Source of the DNA: a virus | Length of the DNA: 56,832 nucleotides | Virus record (IMG/VR): IMGVR_UViG_3300008259_004318 | Span: 1 to 56,832 of that record | Direction: 5' to 3' (one strand) | Shown: positions 1-6,983 of the stretch, in pieces | Position numbering within the stretch: position 1 is the stretch's first letter | Layout: each line of letters starts with the position of its first letter | The notes under the pieces: model-generated | Database searches by the model: none | What the model saw: only the letters and a program-made list of their open reading frames with translations | What the model was told of the DNA's origin: nothing | Translations under genes and position numbers: made by a program

Positions 1-195
1 GCCACTAAAAATGGTGAACCATGTGATATTGATGAAGCAATTTTACAATATTATGAAGAATTTTTACCTTCAAAAGAAACATATTGGGAATCTGAACACC
101 TTTATCAACATTTAGATCAAGTTTTATCGTCAATTCCTTCTATTGGTAACAACGACATACTACTAGAATACTCAACAGAGTTATTTCATAAGTGA
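1..195 (+). CDS. C-terminal fragment of unidentified protein
   Basis: The first base of the window lies inside an open frame that ends at TGA 193-195, giving 64 residues of an unknown protein. The fragment is acidic and aromatic (for example EEFLPSKETYWESEHLYQHL) with no motif I recognise. Its last codons overlap by 15 bases the end of the convergent uvrC-like gene on the minus strand, an arrangement usual in compact phage genomes. The start and most of the protein lie outside the window, so no function can be given. Confidence 0.6.
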   Translation, partial: ATKNGEPCDIDEAILQYYEEFLPSKETYWESEHLYQHLDQVLSSIPSIGNNDILLEYSTELFHK

Positions 196-1455
196 TTTAC
201 TACGTTTTTTACGGTGAAATGTAATAACAAACCTGTGAACCTCATCTTGAATGGTTGCAAGTAGGTTAAAAAACTTAGAATTCTCAAATTTTACCGTATT
301 TCCATCAATAAAATGTAAAATATCTGACTTGTGAGACGAATTTTTACTAATTGACACTAAATCTACCCTATCAAGTATAGAAAGTTCGTTAAAAACCCTA
401 TTTGCTACCCCTAATTGACCCTTACCACCATCAATTATAACCATATCAGGTAGTTTTTTCTTCTCTGATAGTAATCTTTGGAACCTACGACGTAAAACTT
501 CATCAAAAGAAGCATAGTCATCAGGACCTTCTACTGTTTTTATGTTGAATTTACGGTATTCAGAGGTGTTTTTCTTACCATTAGTATATCTAACTAAGGC
601 AGACACCTGACAATCACCCCCTGTATGGGAGTTATCATACATTTCTATGTCAATTGGGGTGTTTTTTAACCCATAAGTGGTCTTAAAGTCGTCTGCAAGT
701 ACCAAATAACCACCAATTCTTGTAGTTTCAACACATTTTTCATACTTATTTAGTGCATCTAACCTAAATTTGATGTCATTTGCCTTCTCAAACTCCATAT
801 TCTTACTGTATTTACCCATCAAACGGGATAACTTACCTCTATATTGATCAATTTTATAAGAAATTAGGTTTTTTAGGTCAGAAATGGTGGAGTTGTAGAC
901 AAATTTATTGATATTACCAACACATGGAGCGTCACATCTACCCATATGGTACTCTAAACAAGAGGAGAACTTAGTATTTTCGACATTTTCAGGTGTAATA
1001 TCATAAGAACATGACCGTAAATTAAATATATCATGTAATAAATCATACATTTCATAGCAAATATTACTACTTGTAACACAAATTAAGGGGTCTGAGTCTA
1101 AATTTGTCTCATTTTTTACTTCTAAACGTGGAAAAACCTCATTTGATAGGGTTAAATACCATTTTTTTGACCGATCATCCTTTAATTTGATGTTAAATTT
1201 AGGTTTATGGGTTTTAATTAAGTCATTTTCAAGTGTAAGAGCGGAATTTTCGTCCAAAGTTGTCAAAAAATCAACATCTGAGACGTTTTCTACTAATAAT
1301 TTGGTCTTATCTGAGTGATTTTTGTTAGAAAAGTACGATTTTACCCTGTTTGGAAGGTATTTTGCCTTACCAACATAGATAATTTGACCTTTTTTGTCTT
1401 TAAAAAGGTAGCAACCACTAGATTTTGGGATATTTTTAAGTTTTTCTTCTAACAT
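181..1455 (-). CDS. UvrC-like excision nuclease lacking the C-terminal HhH domain
   Basis: A 424-residue homologue of UvrC, which makes both incisions in nucleotide excision repair when loaded by UvrB. The GIY-YIG nuclease is at about residues 13-90 (GCYLF..., IIYVGKA). A UVR (UvrB-binding) helix pair is at about 214-246, and the RNase H-like nuclease starts near 268. The acidic residues of YDNSH and IIDGGKGQ and the histidine of QDEVH match the known catalytic Asp, Asp and His of UvrC. Bacterial UvrC is about 600 residues; this one stops right after the nuclease domain at HRKKRSK, so the tandem helix-hairpin-helix DNA-binding domain is absent. It probably works with host UvrA/UvrB, or on its own on phage DNA. 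A host-type promoter lies just upstream. Confidence 0.88.
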   Translation of the reverse strand: MLEEKLKNIPKSSGCYLFKDKKGQIIYVGKAKYLPNRVKSYFSNKNHSDKTKLLVENVSDVDFLTTLDENSALTLENDLIKTHKPKFNIKLKDDRSKKWYLTLSNEVFPRLEVKNETNLDSDPLICVTSSNICYEMYDLLHDIFNLRSCSYDITPENVENTKFSSCLEYHMGRCDAPCVGNINKFVYNSTISDLKNLISYKIDQYRGKLSRLMGKYSKNMEFEKANDIKFRLDALNKYEKCVETTRIGGYLVLADDFKTTYGLKNTPIDIEMYDNSHTGGDCQVSALVRYTNGKKNTSEYRKFNIKTVEGPDDYASFDEVLRRRFQRLLSEKKKLPDMVIIDGGKGQLGVANRVFNELSILDRVDLVSISKNSSHKSDILHFIDGNTVKFENSKFFNLLATIQDEVHRFVITFHRKKRSKSLMK

Positions 1456-1460
1456 TTAGG

Positions 1461-1491
1461 CTAAAATACAACTTTTTTAGGTAAAAACCAA
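1461..1491 (-). promoter_or_regulatory. Bacteroidota-type promoter for the uvrC-like gene
   Basis: On the minus strand TTG is followed by 20 bases and TATTTTAG, one mismatch from the TAnnTTTG -7 box of Bacteroidota housekeeping promoters. The box ends 5 bases before the ATG at 1455, so the transcript would have almost no leader. Confidence 0.4.
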
Positions 1492-1501
1492 CATTTTTGA
1501 C

Positions 1502-1508
1502 TATTTAT
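1502..1508 (+). promoter_or_regulatory. TATTTAT motif 4 nt before start codon
   Basis: A TATTTAT element sits four bases before the ATG at 1513. The same element at the same distance precedes several other genes here. It may be the phage late -10 box on a leaderless message. Confidence 0.4.
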
Positions 1509-1512
1509 TAGT

Positions 1513-2061
1513 ATGAAAATCATAATAACAGAGTCACAATGTCAAAAATTGGTCGAAAATATTGAAATAATTGACAATATTTTAGATAAATTAGGTAAAA
1601 TTGGGTACGAAAACCTTGAAAATGACGAAAAAATGACCCTAAATAGGTACTCAGAGTGGTTAAATTCGGGTAAAAAAGGTGAATTTATGGGTGAAATTAC
1701 CCCTAAAAACACCGATTTTGAGGCTAAAATAGGTGAAAAATTTACAACAAATATGAGTGATGATAGTGAATTAACTTTTACATATGATTACTCAGATATA
1801 TTAAAACACGAAAACATACATTACGGTACTGTAAAATGGCACGGAGAAGAATGGATAGGTCTAATTGCAACAGATAAGAATGATAAAATAACTGAAATTG
1901 ATTTTGTTATAGATCAAGATTTTTATTTAGATAGTGACGTAGAAAGTTTTAGTGAATATGACGACAGTAATGAAAAAAGATTACAAGACGAAATAGGAAA
2001 AGATTATAAAAGATTAGAATATTTCTTCCAAGAAGACGTTATACCTTTTTTAGTTGATTAA
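1513..2061 (+). CDS. Unknown acidic protein with tag-like N-terminus
   Basis: A 182-residue acidic protein that I do not recognise. It begins MKIIITESQCQKLVENI, a short amphipathic stretch containing I-T-E, similar in style to the N-termini of other virion-candidate proteins in the window. A motif at about 37-52 (NDEKMTLNRYSEWL) resembles short helices common in Bacteroidota proteins. The C-terminal two thirds look like an alpha/beta fold with many Asp and Glu. The ATG is fixed by the TATTTAT element four bases upstream. The last 12 bases overlap the end of the convergent PAP2 gene. Confidence 0.7.
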   Translation: MKIIITESQCQKLVENIEIIDNILDKLGKIGYENLENDEKMTLNRYSEWLNSGKKGEFMGEITPKNTDFEAKIGEKFTTNMSDDSELTFTYDYSDILKHENIHYGTVKWHGEEWIGLIATDKNDKITEIDFVIDQDFYLDSDVESFSEYDDSNEKRLQDEIGKDYKRLEYFFQEDVIPFLVD

Positions 2062-2658
2062 ATCGTTAGTTTTAAGGTAATCAAATAAAGACTTAGCCAA
2101 CTTTTCACCAAATTTTATGTCGCTTGGGTAATGTGCCTTTGCCATTTGTCTTGAATAAACAATATCATCTTTAATTTTTTTTAATTCATTTTTTAATTTA
2201 GGGTATTTGTGAGATAAAACTAAATATATTAGATTAGATTGTGTTGAATGTCCTGACGGGTATGCAAAACCTTCCATAGATTTTAACATGGGGTCTGTTA
2301 AATTTGGATCAACCCTAAATGGTCTAGGTCTTTTATAGAAGTTTTTTAACTCTAATATTATATATCTTACATCATTAACTAATTTATTTATTAATTTAGT
2401 TTCATTTATGTTTTTTTCTTCTAAAAAGTCTATGAAGTTTTGTGGTATATTATCTTTTTCTTGTACAAATCTTTTTTTAAGATCTATTTGTTTTAAGTAT
2501 TGGATTTCTTTTTTTGTTTCTTTACTGTTGTCAGATGGGGGAGGTAAACTTTTGAAATTAGATAAATCAAATTTTTTAAATAAATTTTTTGTAATAATTT
2601 TATTTTCATTTAATGACATAAGTTTTTTAATTCTAAAAATTTCTTCTTTTAATTGCAT
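2050..2658 (-). CDS. PAP2-family phosphatase with putative capsid-targeting N-terminus
   Basis: A 202-residue protein carrying the three signature motifs of the type 2 phosphatidic acid phosphatase / class A acid phosphatase family. These are KX6RP at K105-P113, PSGH at 134-137, and SRX5HX3D at S169 to D180, so the vanadium-peroxidase-type active site is complete. No strong membrane segments are visible, which suggests a soluble phosphohydrolase. The N-terminus (EEIFRIKKLMSLNE, residues 5-18) is nearly the same as that of the small protein at 6645 and unrelated to the PAP2 fold. It ends in L-N-E, a possible prohead-protease site. The enzyme may therefore be packaged in the head and delivered with the DNA; its substrate is unknown. 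A TATTTAT element lies 5 bases before the start. Confidence 0.85.
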   Translation of the reverse strand: MQLKEEIFRIKKLMSLNENKIITKNLFKKFDLSNFKSLPPPSDNSKETKKEIQYLKQIDLKKRFVQEKDNIPQNFIDFLEEKNINETKLINKLVNDVRYIILELKNFYKRPRPFRVDPNLTDPMLKSMEGFAYPSGHSTQSNLIYLVLSHKYPKLKNELKKIKDDIVYSRQMAKAHYPSDIKFGEKLAKSLFDYLKTNDLIN

Positions 2659-2663
2659 ATTTT

Positions 2664-2683
2664 ATAAATATCAAAGTATTTAT
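2664..2683. promoter_or_regulatory. Divergent pair of TATTTAT promoter-like motifs
   Basis: Thirty bases separate two divergent starts (2658 minus, 2688 plus). A TATTTAT element reads toward each gene: 2664-2670 on the minus strand, 5 bases from its ATG, and 2677-2683 on the plus strand, 4 bases from its ATG. This symmetry supports a promoter role over chance AT-richness. Confidence 0.45.
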
Positions 2684-2687
2684 TATT

Positions 2688-3113
2688 ATGATTACAAAAA
2701 AAGATTTTTTGAATAGAGGTATTGTGCTAACAGAACAAAAAAATTCTAACAATGATTTTGCAACCATGATATCATTATTATTACATTCAAGAACGCAAGC
2801 ACATACATTACATCTTCAAACAGAATCATACCCTGAACATATGGCATTAAATGGTTATTATGATTCTATTGGTGATATTATAGACGGATTAGTAGAATCA
2901 TATCAAGGTAAATATGGTATTATTAAAGGTTATAAATCTTTTGACATTGTGGAATATAAATCTACTGAGTCAACAATAAAAATATTAAAAGAACTTTGTG
3001 AAAAAGTAGAAAAATTAAGAAATTGTTGTAAAGATTCTTACATACAAAACCAAATTGACACGGCCTGTGAGCTAATCAATTCAACATTATATAAACTAAA
3101 ATTTTTAAAATAA
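2688..3113 (+). CDS. Ferritin/Dps-like helical protein (DUF5856-like)
   Basis: A 141-residue helical protein. The segment from about residue 27 (LLHSRTQAHTLHLQTESYPEHMALNGYYD) followed by IGDIIDGLVESYQGK resembles the ferritin-like DUF5856 family found in large T4-like phages. In that fold His and Glu residues on antiparallel helices can bind metal, as in Dps. Whether it binds iron or DNA here cannot be told. The N-terminus (MITKKDFLNRGIVLTEQK) has an L-T-E at residues 14-16, like other tagged proteins in the window, so it may be packaged. It is followed after five bases by the next gene, so the two are probably co-transcribed. Confidence 0.65.
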   Translation: MITKKDFLNRGIVLTEQKNSNNDFATMISLLLHSRTQAHTLHLQTESYPEHMALNGYYDSIGDIIDGLVESYQGKYGIIKGYKSFDIVEYKSTESTIKILKELCEKVEKLRNCCKDSYIQNQIDTACELINSTLYKLKFLK

Positions 3114-3118
3114 AAAAA

Positions 3119-3682
3119 ATGAAAAAAAGACAAATTTTATTGAGCGAAAGAGAATTTTTCAATTTAATAAAAAGAATTGTAAAAGAAGCGCAAGAAGAAG
3201 AAATGGACATGGATATGGACATGGATATGGACATGGATATGGACATGGATATGGAAGATGAAGAAATGTCTCCTGTAGAAATGATTGCACAATGGTTTGA
3301 AGATGAGGGTATTTTAGATTTACCTGAAAGAAAACTTGACAGAATTGAAGATAAAATAGAGATGATTAAATCAAGATCTTTAAGAGAAAGAAAACTTTAT
3401 GAGGATGAAGATATGGGTAGAAAAAGACCTAGTTTCTCTTCAAGAATGATGCAATATGGTGGTGGAGTAATGACACTTGCTGGACTTATGGGAGTTGTTG
3501 GTAATGCAATGGGTTGGACCGACACCGAAGTTTCTCAAAAATTAAACGAACTTACAAGTGTCTTAGGTGATACATATGAAGTTGGTCCTTTGAGTGTTGC
3601 TATGTTGGCCGCAGGTATTGGTTTAGCGTTAGCGGGTAAAGCAAAGGCTTACAACGAAACTGAAAGAAATAAAAGAAAATAA
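3119..3682 (+). CDS. Unknown protein: tag, Met-Asp repeat, two membrane-like segments
   Basis: A 187-residue protein. Residues 1-23 (ending RIVKE) form a basic amphipathic start of the shared tag type. A run of nine Met-Asp dipeptides follows at about 29-46, encoded by an ATGGAYATGGAY repeat. The middle is charged and helical. Two glycine-rich hydrophobic segments lie near residues 112-137 and 158-178, and the end is basic. The layout could fit a membrane-active or internal virion protein; a holin is possible but the length and charge are unusual. A shared hairpin terminator follows the stop. Confidence 0.65.
   Translation: MKKRQILLSEREFFNLIKRIVKEAQEEEMDMDMDMDMDMDMDMDMEDEEMSPVEMIAQWFEDEGILDLPERKLDRIEDKIEMIKSRSLRERKLYEDEDMGRKRPSFSSRMMQYGGGVMTLAGLMGVVGNAMGWTDTEVSQKLNELTSVLGDTYEVGPLSVAMLAAGIGLALAGKAKAYNETERNKRK
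3203..3255 (+). repeat. Coding 12-bp tandem repeat (Met-Asp)n
   Basis: About four copies of ATGGACATGGAT lie head to tail inside the gene at 3119. The Asp codons alternate GAC and GAT, so the true unit is 12 rather than 6 bases. Such a unit can change copy number by slippage without shifting the frame, altering a string of alternating Met and Asp. Confidence 0.85.
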
Positions 3683-3699
3683 ATTCAATCATTATTTTA

Positions 3700-3726
3700 A
3701 AAACCCTTCTTTATGAAGGGTTTTTT
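3700..3726. terminator. Bidirectional intrinsic terminator
   Basis: AAAACCCTTC, a 5-base loop, then GAAGGGTTTT and more T on the plus strand. The A-run in front gives a U-tract on the minus strand as well. It sits between the convergent genes ending at 3682 (plus) and 3711 (minus), and can serve both. Confidence 0.75.
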
Positions 3727-4052
3727 GTTTCTCTTTCTTTTAAATAAGAATTTAAAATTTTTAAAACCTCATCTATTTCCTCTTTTTCTTCGTCACTAAC
3801 AATTTTTATTTTTTTCTTTTCATATAAAAACTTATGAAAGAAAAAATAATGAACAGTGATTATTGAAAAAAAAGACACTATACTTAAATTAAAAAAAATT
3901 AAAAAAGGTACAAACATAAAAAATAATGAGCTAAAAAAATTAAAGTTTTTTGAATTAGAATATGAAAGTAATTTATAATTTAAAATAACTCTTTTTAATT
4001 TAGGTGTTGAGCAATCTTTATAAAGTTCAGCTTCTTTTTGAATTTTTGACAT
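3711..4052 (-). CDS. Small two-helix membrane protein
   Basis: A 113-residue protein. A charged N-terminus of about 35 residues is followed by two Phe-rich hydrophobic segments at about 38-56 and 57-73, then a Lys/Glu-rich tail of about 40 residues. I do not recognise it. It lies just downstream of the lysozyme-esterase gene on the same strand, with TATTTAT in the gap, so a role in lysis as a holin or spanin-like partner is possible, but this rests on position only. Phe-heavy hydrophobic segments are typical of very AT-rich phage membrane proteins. Confidence 0.55.
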   Translation of the reverse strand: MSKIQKEAELYKDCSTPKLKRVILNYKLLSYSNSKNFNFFSSLFFMFVPFLIFFNLSIVSFFSIITVHYFFFHKFLYEKKKIKIVSDEEKEEIDEVLKILNSYLKERETKNPS

Positions 4053-4099
4053 AATATTAATTTTCTACAAATATATAAATAATTTTTAAAACAAAAAAA

Positions 4100-5440
4100 T
4101 TATTGGAGATTTGCATCAATATTTTTTCCAATTTCTTTATATATTGGAAGGTGTCCGTGACAGTTTTCAACATTACCAATTGGTGGGTCAATTACCGTAA
4201 CTCCCAAATCCTCAAATTTTTTGTAATAGTTATCGACGGTTGATTGTTTTGTATTTTTAAGAATACAATACCCCGCAGAACTACATGGTATTTTATTACC
4301 GTATGTCCCTTGAACCACCAATAACTTAGCGTTAGGAAATTTTTTATTTATCACATTTACTAAGTTTTTTACATCATTTGGACAATTTTCTTGATAAAGA
4401 TCATTAGTTCCAATTGATATGACTACGTTTTTAACATGTGGTTCAACTAATGGATGATTATTAACATAATTGTAAAGAGTATCTTTATCCTTACTAACAC
4501 AAGAATAAATAGAAATTCCACCTTTTTGTAATTTACCAAACCCTTCAGTCCCCGGTCTTCTTTTTGCTCTTGTTTGTGCTTCAACGTAAGGACAAGTTGA
4601 GTCTCCGATTAATAAATCAACTGGAGTATCTGAAACAGCATCTTCTCCTGTATTAATGTCTGTACTTATGTTTGTATTATTACATGCACATTCTCTAACC
4701 CACTTTCCTTCTTTTTGTCTTCTTCCAGGATTCGCAGTTTTTGACGCTATAGCATCTGCGACTGCACAATAATCTTTATTTTTTGCGGCATCTAACATAT
4801 CTTGATACCTATATCTTAAACCAGTACCATAATTATACAATACGGAAACCATTGGTGCTAAAACACATGCTGGTATTTCATTATATATTTCTTCGCCAAA
4901 TTCTTTTTTTAAATCAGGAAGATAAACATCTTTTATTAGTCTTTTTAAATCTCTATCGGCGTCTTCTTTAGTAACCCTATAATCGATCCACTTTACTCCG
5001 TATTTATTTTCACCCGGTGGATGAGTACAATATTCATAACCTAAAGGTGAATCACAAGTATGGTTTGGAGGTCTTTGATTTGGTAAATACTCAAATGTCC
5101 CGTCACTATAAGTTGTGGTCATACTACCATGACCCATTCTAAAATTATTAATGTCCCATCTCATATATTCAATAAACCCTTCTTCTGCGATTAAGATAGT
5201 CTCTATTTGTTCATCTAAAGACGCGTCACAGGTTGTTTCGTAAACTTTTGATTCACCTAATTCACCACTCCATTTTCCAATAATTTTTCCAGGTACATCA
5301 GTATCTGATTTTGTAAAATCAATACCAACATTTTGATCAAATGGTTTTCCTGTGTCTGGATTTTTCACACCTGAAAGTCCACCTAAAACTATTTCAGTAA
5401 TAACACTGCTAAGACTATTTATTAATTTATATTTTGGCAT
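4100..5440 (-). CDS. GH24 lysozyme fused to SGNH hydrolase (candidate two-domain endolysin)
   Basis: A 446-residue protein with two enzymatic domains. Residues about 75-245 are T4-lysozyme-like (GH24): AEEGF carries the catalytic Glu, DINNF and MGHGS match the following catalytic region, and VTKEDADRDLKRL matches the family's next helix. This domain cleaves the MurNAc-GlcNAc bond. Residues about 274-446 form an SGNH/GDSL hydrolase: GDS (279-281), GTND (344-347) and a terminal CHGH (427-430). SGNH enzymes next to peptidoglycan hydrolases often remove O-acetyl groups that block lysozyme, so one polypeptide may both deacetylate and cut the wall. No signal peptide is visible. Cys-rich patches at about 225-253 may be structural. 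An alternative is a virion-borne lysin acting at entry. Confidence 0.82.
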   Translation of the reverse strand: MPKYKLINSLSSVITEIVLGGLSGVKNPDTGKPFDQNVGIDFTKSDTDVPGKIIGKWSGELGESKVYETTCDASLDEQIETILIAEEGFIEYMRWDINNFRMGHGSMTTTYSDGTFEYLPNQRPPNHTCDSPLGYEYCTHPPGENKYGVKWIDYRVTKEDADRDLKRLIKDVYLPDLKKEFGEEIYNEIPACVLAPMVSVLYNYGTGLRYRYQDMLDAAKNKDYCAVADAIASKTANPGRRQKEGKWVRECACNNTNISTDINTGEDAVSDTPVDLLIGDSTCPYVEAQTRAKRRPGTEGFGKLQKGGISIYSCVSKDKDTLYNYVNNHPLVEPHVKNVVISIGTNDLYQENCPNDVKNLVNVINKKFPNAKLLVVQGTYGNKIPCSSAGYCILKNTKQSTVDNYYKKFEDLGVTVIDPPIGNVENCHGHLPIYKEIGKNIDANLQ

Positions 5441-5445
5441 ATTAA

Positions 5446-5473
5446 ATAAATATACATTAAAGTAAGTATTTAT
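5446..5473. promoter_or_regulatory. Divergent pair of TATTTAT promoter-like motifs
   Basis: Between divergent starts at 5440 (minus) and 5489 (plus) lie two TATTTAT elements. One is at 5446-5452 on the minus strand within GTATATTTAT, 5 bases from its ATG. The other is at 5467-5473 on the plus strand, 15 bases from its ATG. Confidence 0.45.
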
Positions 5474-5488
5474 ATAAATAAGATTTTT

Positions 5489-5821
5489 ATGGAAAAAGAA
5501 AACCTTTACGACCCAAACCCAAAATTAGAAAAACATGATAGAATAGTTTTGGTTAGTATGGATGGAGATGACGTTCCACCCCTTTCAAAAGGTGTTGTAA
5601 TAAAAAATCTTAATAACCCTGAAGAATTGAAGGGTGAAATGCAAGAAGATGCGTATTGGGTTGAATTTTATGATCCTGATACAAATGAATTTTTAAGTAA
5701 AATTAAATTATTGGCAGATGCAGATATTTGGTTATATGATATCGATTATTATCAAAATGAACATCTAAAGGAAAGTCTTTTTTTTATTACTAAAAAAAAT
5801 ATAAATAAAGTAAAATTATAG
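5489..5821 (+). CDS. Unknown small acidic protein
   Basis: A 110-residue protein, acidic in the first 85 residues. A beta-rich segment (RIVLVSMDGDDVPPL...GVVIKN..., YWVEFYDP) could be a small SH3/KOW-like barrel. The end is a basic, hydrophobic tail (ESLFFITKKNINKVKL). I cannot name it. It heads a tight run of four small acidic genes with 2 to 4 base gaps or overlaps that leads into the large tagged proteins, so it is probably part of a virion operon. Confidence 0.6.
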   Translation: MEKENLYDPNPKLEKHDRIVLVSMDGDDVPPLSKGVVIKNLNNPEELKGEMQEDAYWVEFYDPDTNEFLSKIKLLADADIWLYDIDYYQNEHLKESLFFITKKNINKVKL

Positions 5822-5823
5822 TT

Positions 5824-6339
5824 ATGAGAGGTTTTGTTGGAATGACACCAAAAGAAAAAGAAGACATTATGAAGTTACACAGTAAACCTTATAATGGTTA
5901 TGCTATAGTAAACCCTAACCCAAATGTATATACACCAATTGAATATAGTTCTGCAAGAGACACAAAAGGTATAACGTTAGATAATAAAAATAACCCTTCT
6001 GTGTATAAAAATTTTGGGGTTAATGAAATTGCGGCAAAAAATCTTCATTATGATGAAATTGAACCGGCATATGAATTTGATTCAAGTGGACCTGGAGATG
6101 AAAATTTAGGTTATAATGTTTATTCACAAACAAAACCATCTTATGATTTTGATTCCAAAGGACCTTCAGATCCTTACTATGGTGGAGGATATCAAACAGG
6201 AGAGGAAGATTCAAAAAAACAAGAATTTGATTTTGATACAATAGATTTTGAAGAGTATATTGATGATGTCGATGGTATTGAAAATTTAAAAGAGAGTGTT
6301 TTTAAAACATTAAAAATGATTGAAAAAATTGATAGATAA
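5824..6339 (+). CDS. Unknown Gly/Pro/Asp-rich protein with short internal repeats
   Basis: A 171-residue protein of low complexity in its middle. Two copies of a motif of the form Y(E/D)FDS(S/K)GP(G/S)D occur near residues 79-90 and 103-115, followed by FDFDTIDFEEYIDD. The end (LKESVFKTLKMIEKI) is a short amphipathic helix like the tail of the gene before it. This composition suggests a flexible structural or core protein. It starts two bases after the upstream stop, so translation is likely coupled. Confidence 0.55.
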   Translation: MRGFVGMTPKEKEDIMKLHSKPYNGYAIVNPNPNVYTPIEYSSARDTKGITLDNKNNPSVYKNFGVNEIAAKNLHYDEIEPAYEFDSSGPGDENLGYNVYSQTKPSYDFDSKGPSDPYYGGGYQTGEEDSKKQEFDFDTIDFEEYIDDVDGIENLKESVFKTLKMIEKIDR

Positions 6340-6342
6340 AAA

Positions 6343-6648
6343 ATGGAAGTTGTTGATATTATATCGCACCATATAGATAAACTACAAAATATTATTGTTG
6401 TTGAATTTAAATGTCTTGGTGATGATGAGGATATCGTAAGGGAAGATTTTATTGAATATTCTTTTTTTGAAGAATTTGGTTTTAATGAAAAAGAAAATTT
6501 TGAAATATTTGAATCAATGTTTGAAGATGATGTTGATGAATGGGAAACCGACGAATATGATTATGTTGATGAGTATAAACTAATTTCTTTTTTAAATGAA
6601 TATTACATTGTTTATCCAAAAAAAATACCAAAACCAGAATATAAATGA
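6343..6648 (+). CDS. Unknown very acidic small protein
   Basis: A 101-residue protein with over thirty Asp and Glu residues, arranged as short beta and helical stretches (VVEFKCLGDDEDIV, EWETDEYDYVDEY). It has no membrane segment or known motif. Its stop overlaps the next start (ATGA at 6645-6648), which implies coupled translation. A charge-rich chaperone, core or DNA-mimic role is imaginable, but nothing in the sequence decides. Confidence 0.55.
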   Translation: MEVVDIISHHIDKLQNIIVVEFKCLGDDEDIVREDFIEYSFFEEFGFNEKENFEIFESMFEDDVDEWETDEYDYVDEYKLISFLNEYYIVYPKKIPKPEYK

Positions 6649-6983
6649 AAAAAATAAATGAAGATATAATTAGGATTAAAAATCTAATGGACCTAAAAGA
6701 AAATGAGGATGGTTTAGAAGATTATTATAAACAAAAATATACCGGACAAGATGGTCCTCATGATGAAGATGATATGGCTCCTCACGGTATGGATGATGAT
6801 ACTGATTTAGGTGAAAATGAATTATCTGAAGATGACGCGGCTGCAGCATCAACAGGAGGGGCGGCATACCCAACTGTTACCAAATGGGATAGTGGGGTTG
6901 CAAGAGGAAAAGGAAACCCAATTGATTTTAAAAAAAAATGGGAAAGCGCATTAACAAGAGGTAAAGGAAATACTTTATTATGA
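6645..6983 (+). CDS. Small tagged acidic protein, candidate internal head protein
   Basis: A 112-residue protein. Residues 3-19 (ending RIKNLMDLKE) closely match the N-terminus of the PAP2 protein at 2050, then the sequence changes to a disordered acidic region rich in Asp, Gly and Ala. Two related C-terminal segments follow: WDSGVARGKGN and WESALTRGKGN. A basic double motif after an acidic linker resembles small T4 internal proteins that are packaged and trimmed, though no homology is claimed. It overlaps its neighbours by 4 bases at both ends. The L-K-E at residues 17-19 would be the trimming site. Confidence 0.6.
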   Translation: MKKINEDIIRIKNLMDLKENEDGLEDYYKQKYTGQDGPHDEDDMAPHGMDDDTDLGENELSEDDAAAASTGGAAYPTVTKWDSGVARGKGNPIDFKKKWESALTRGKGNTLL

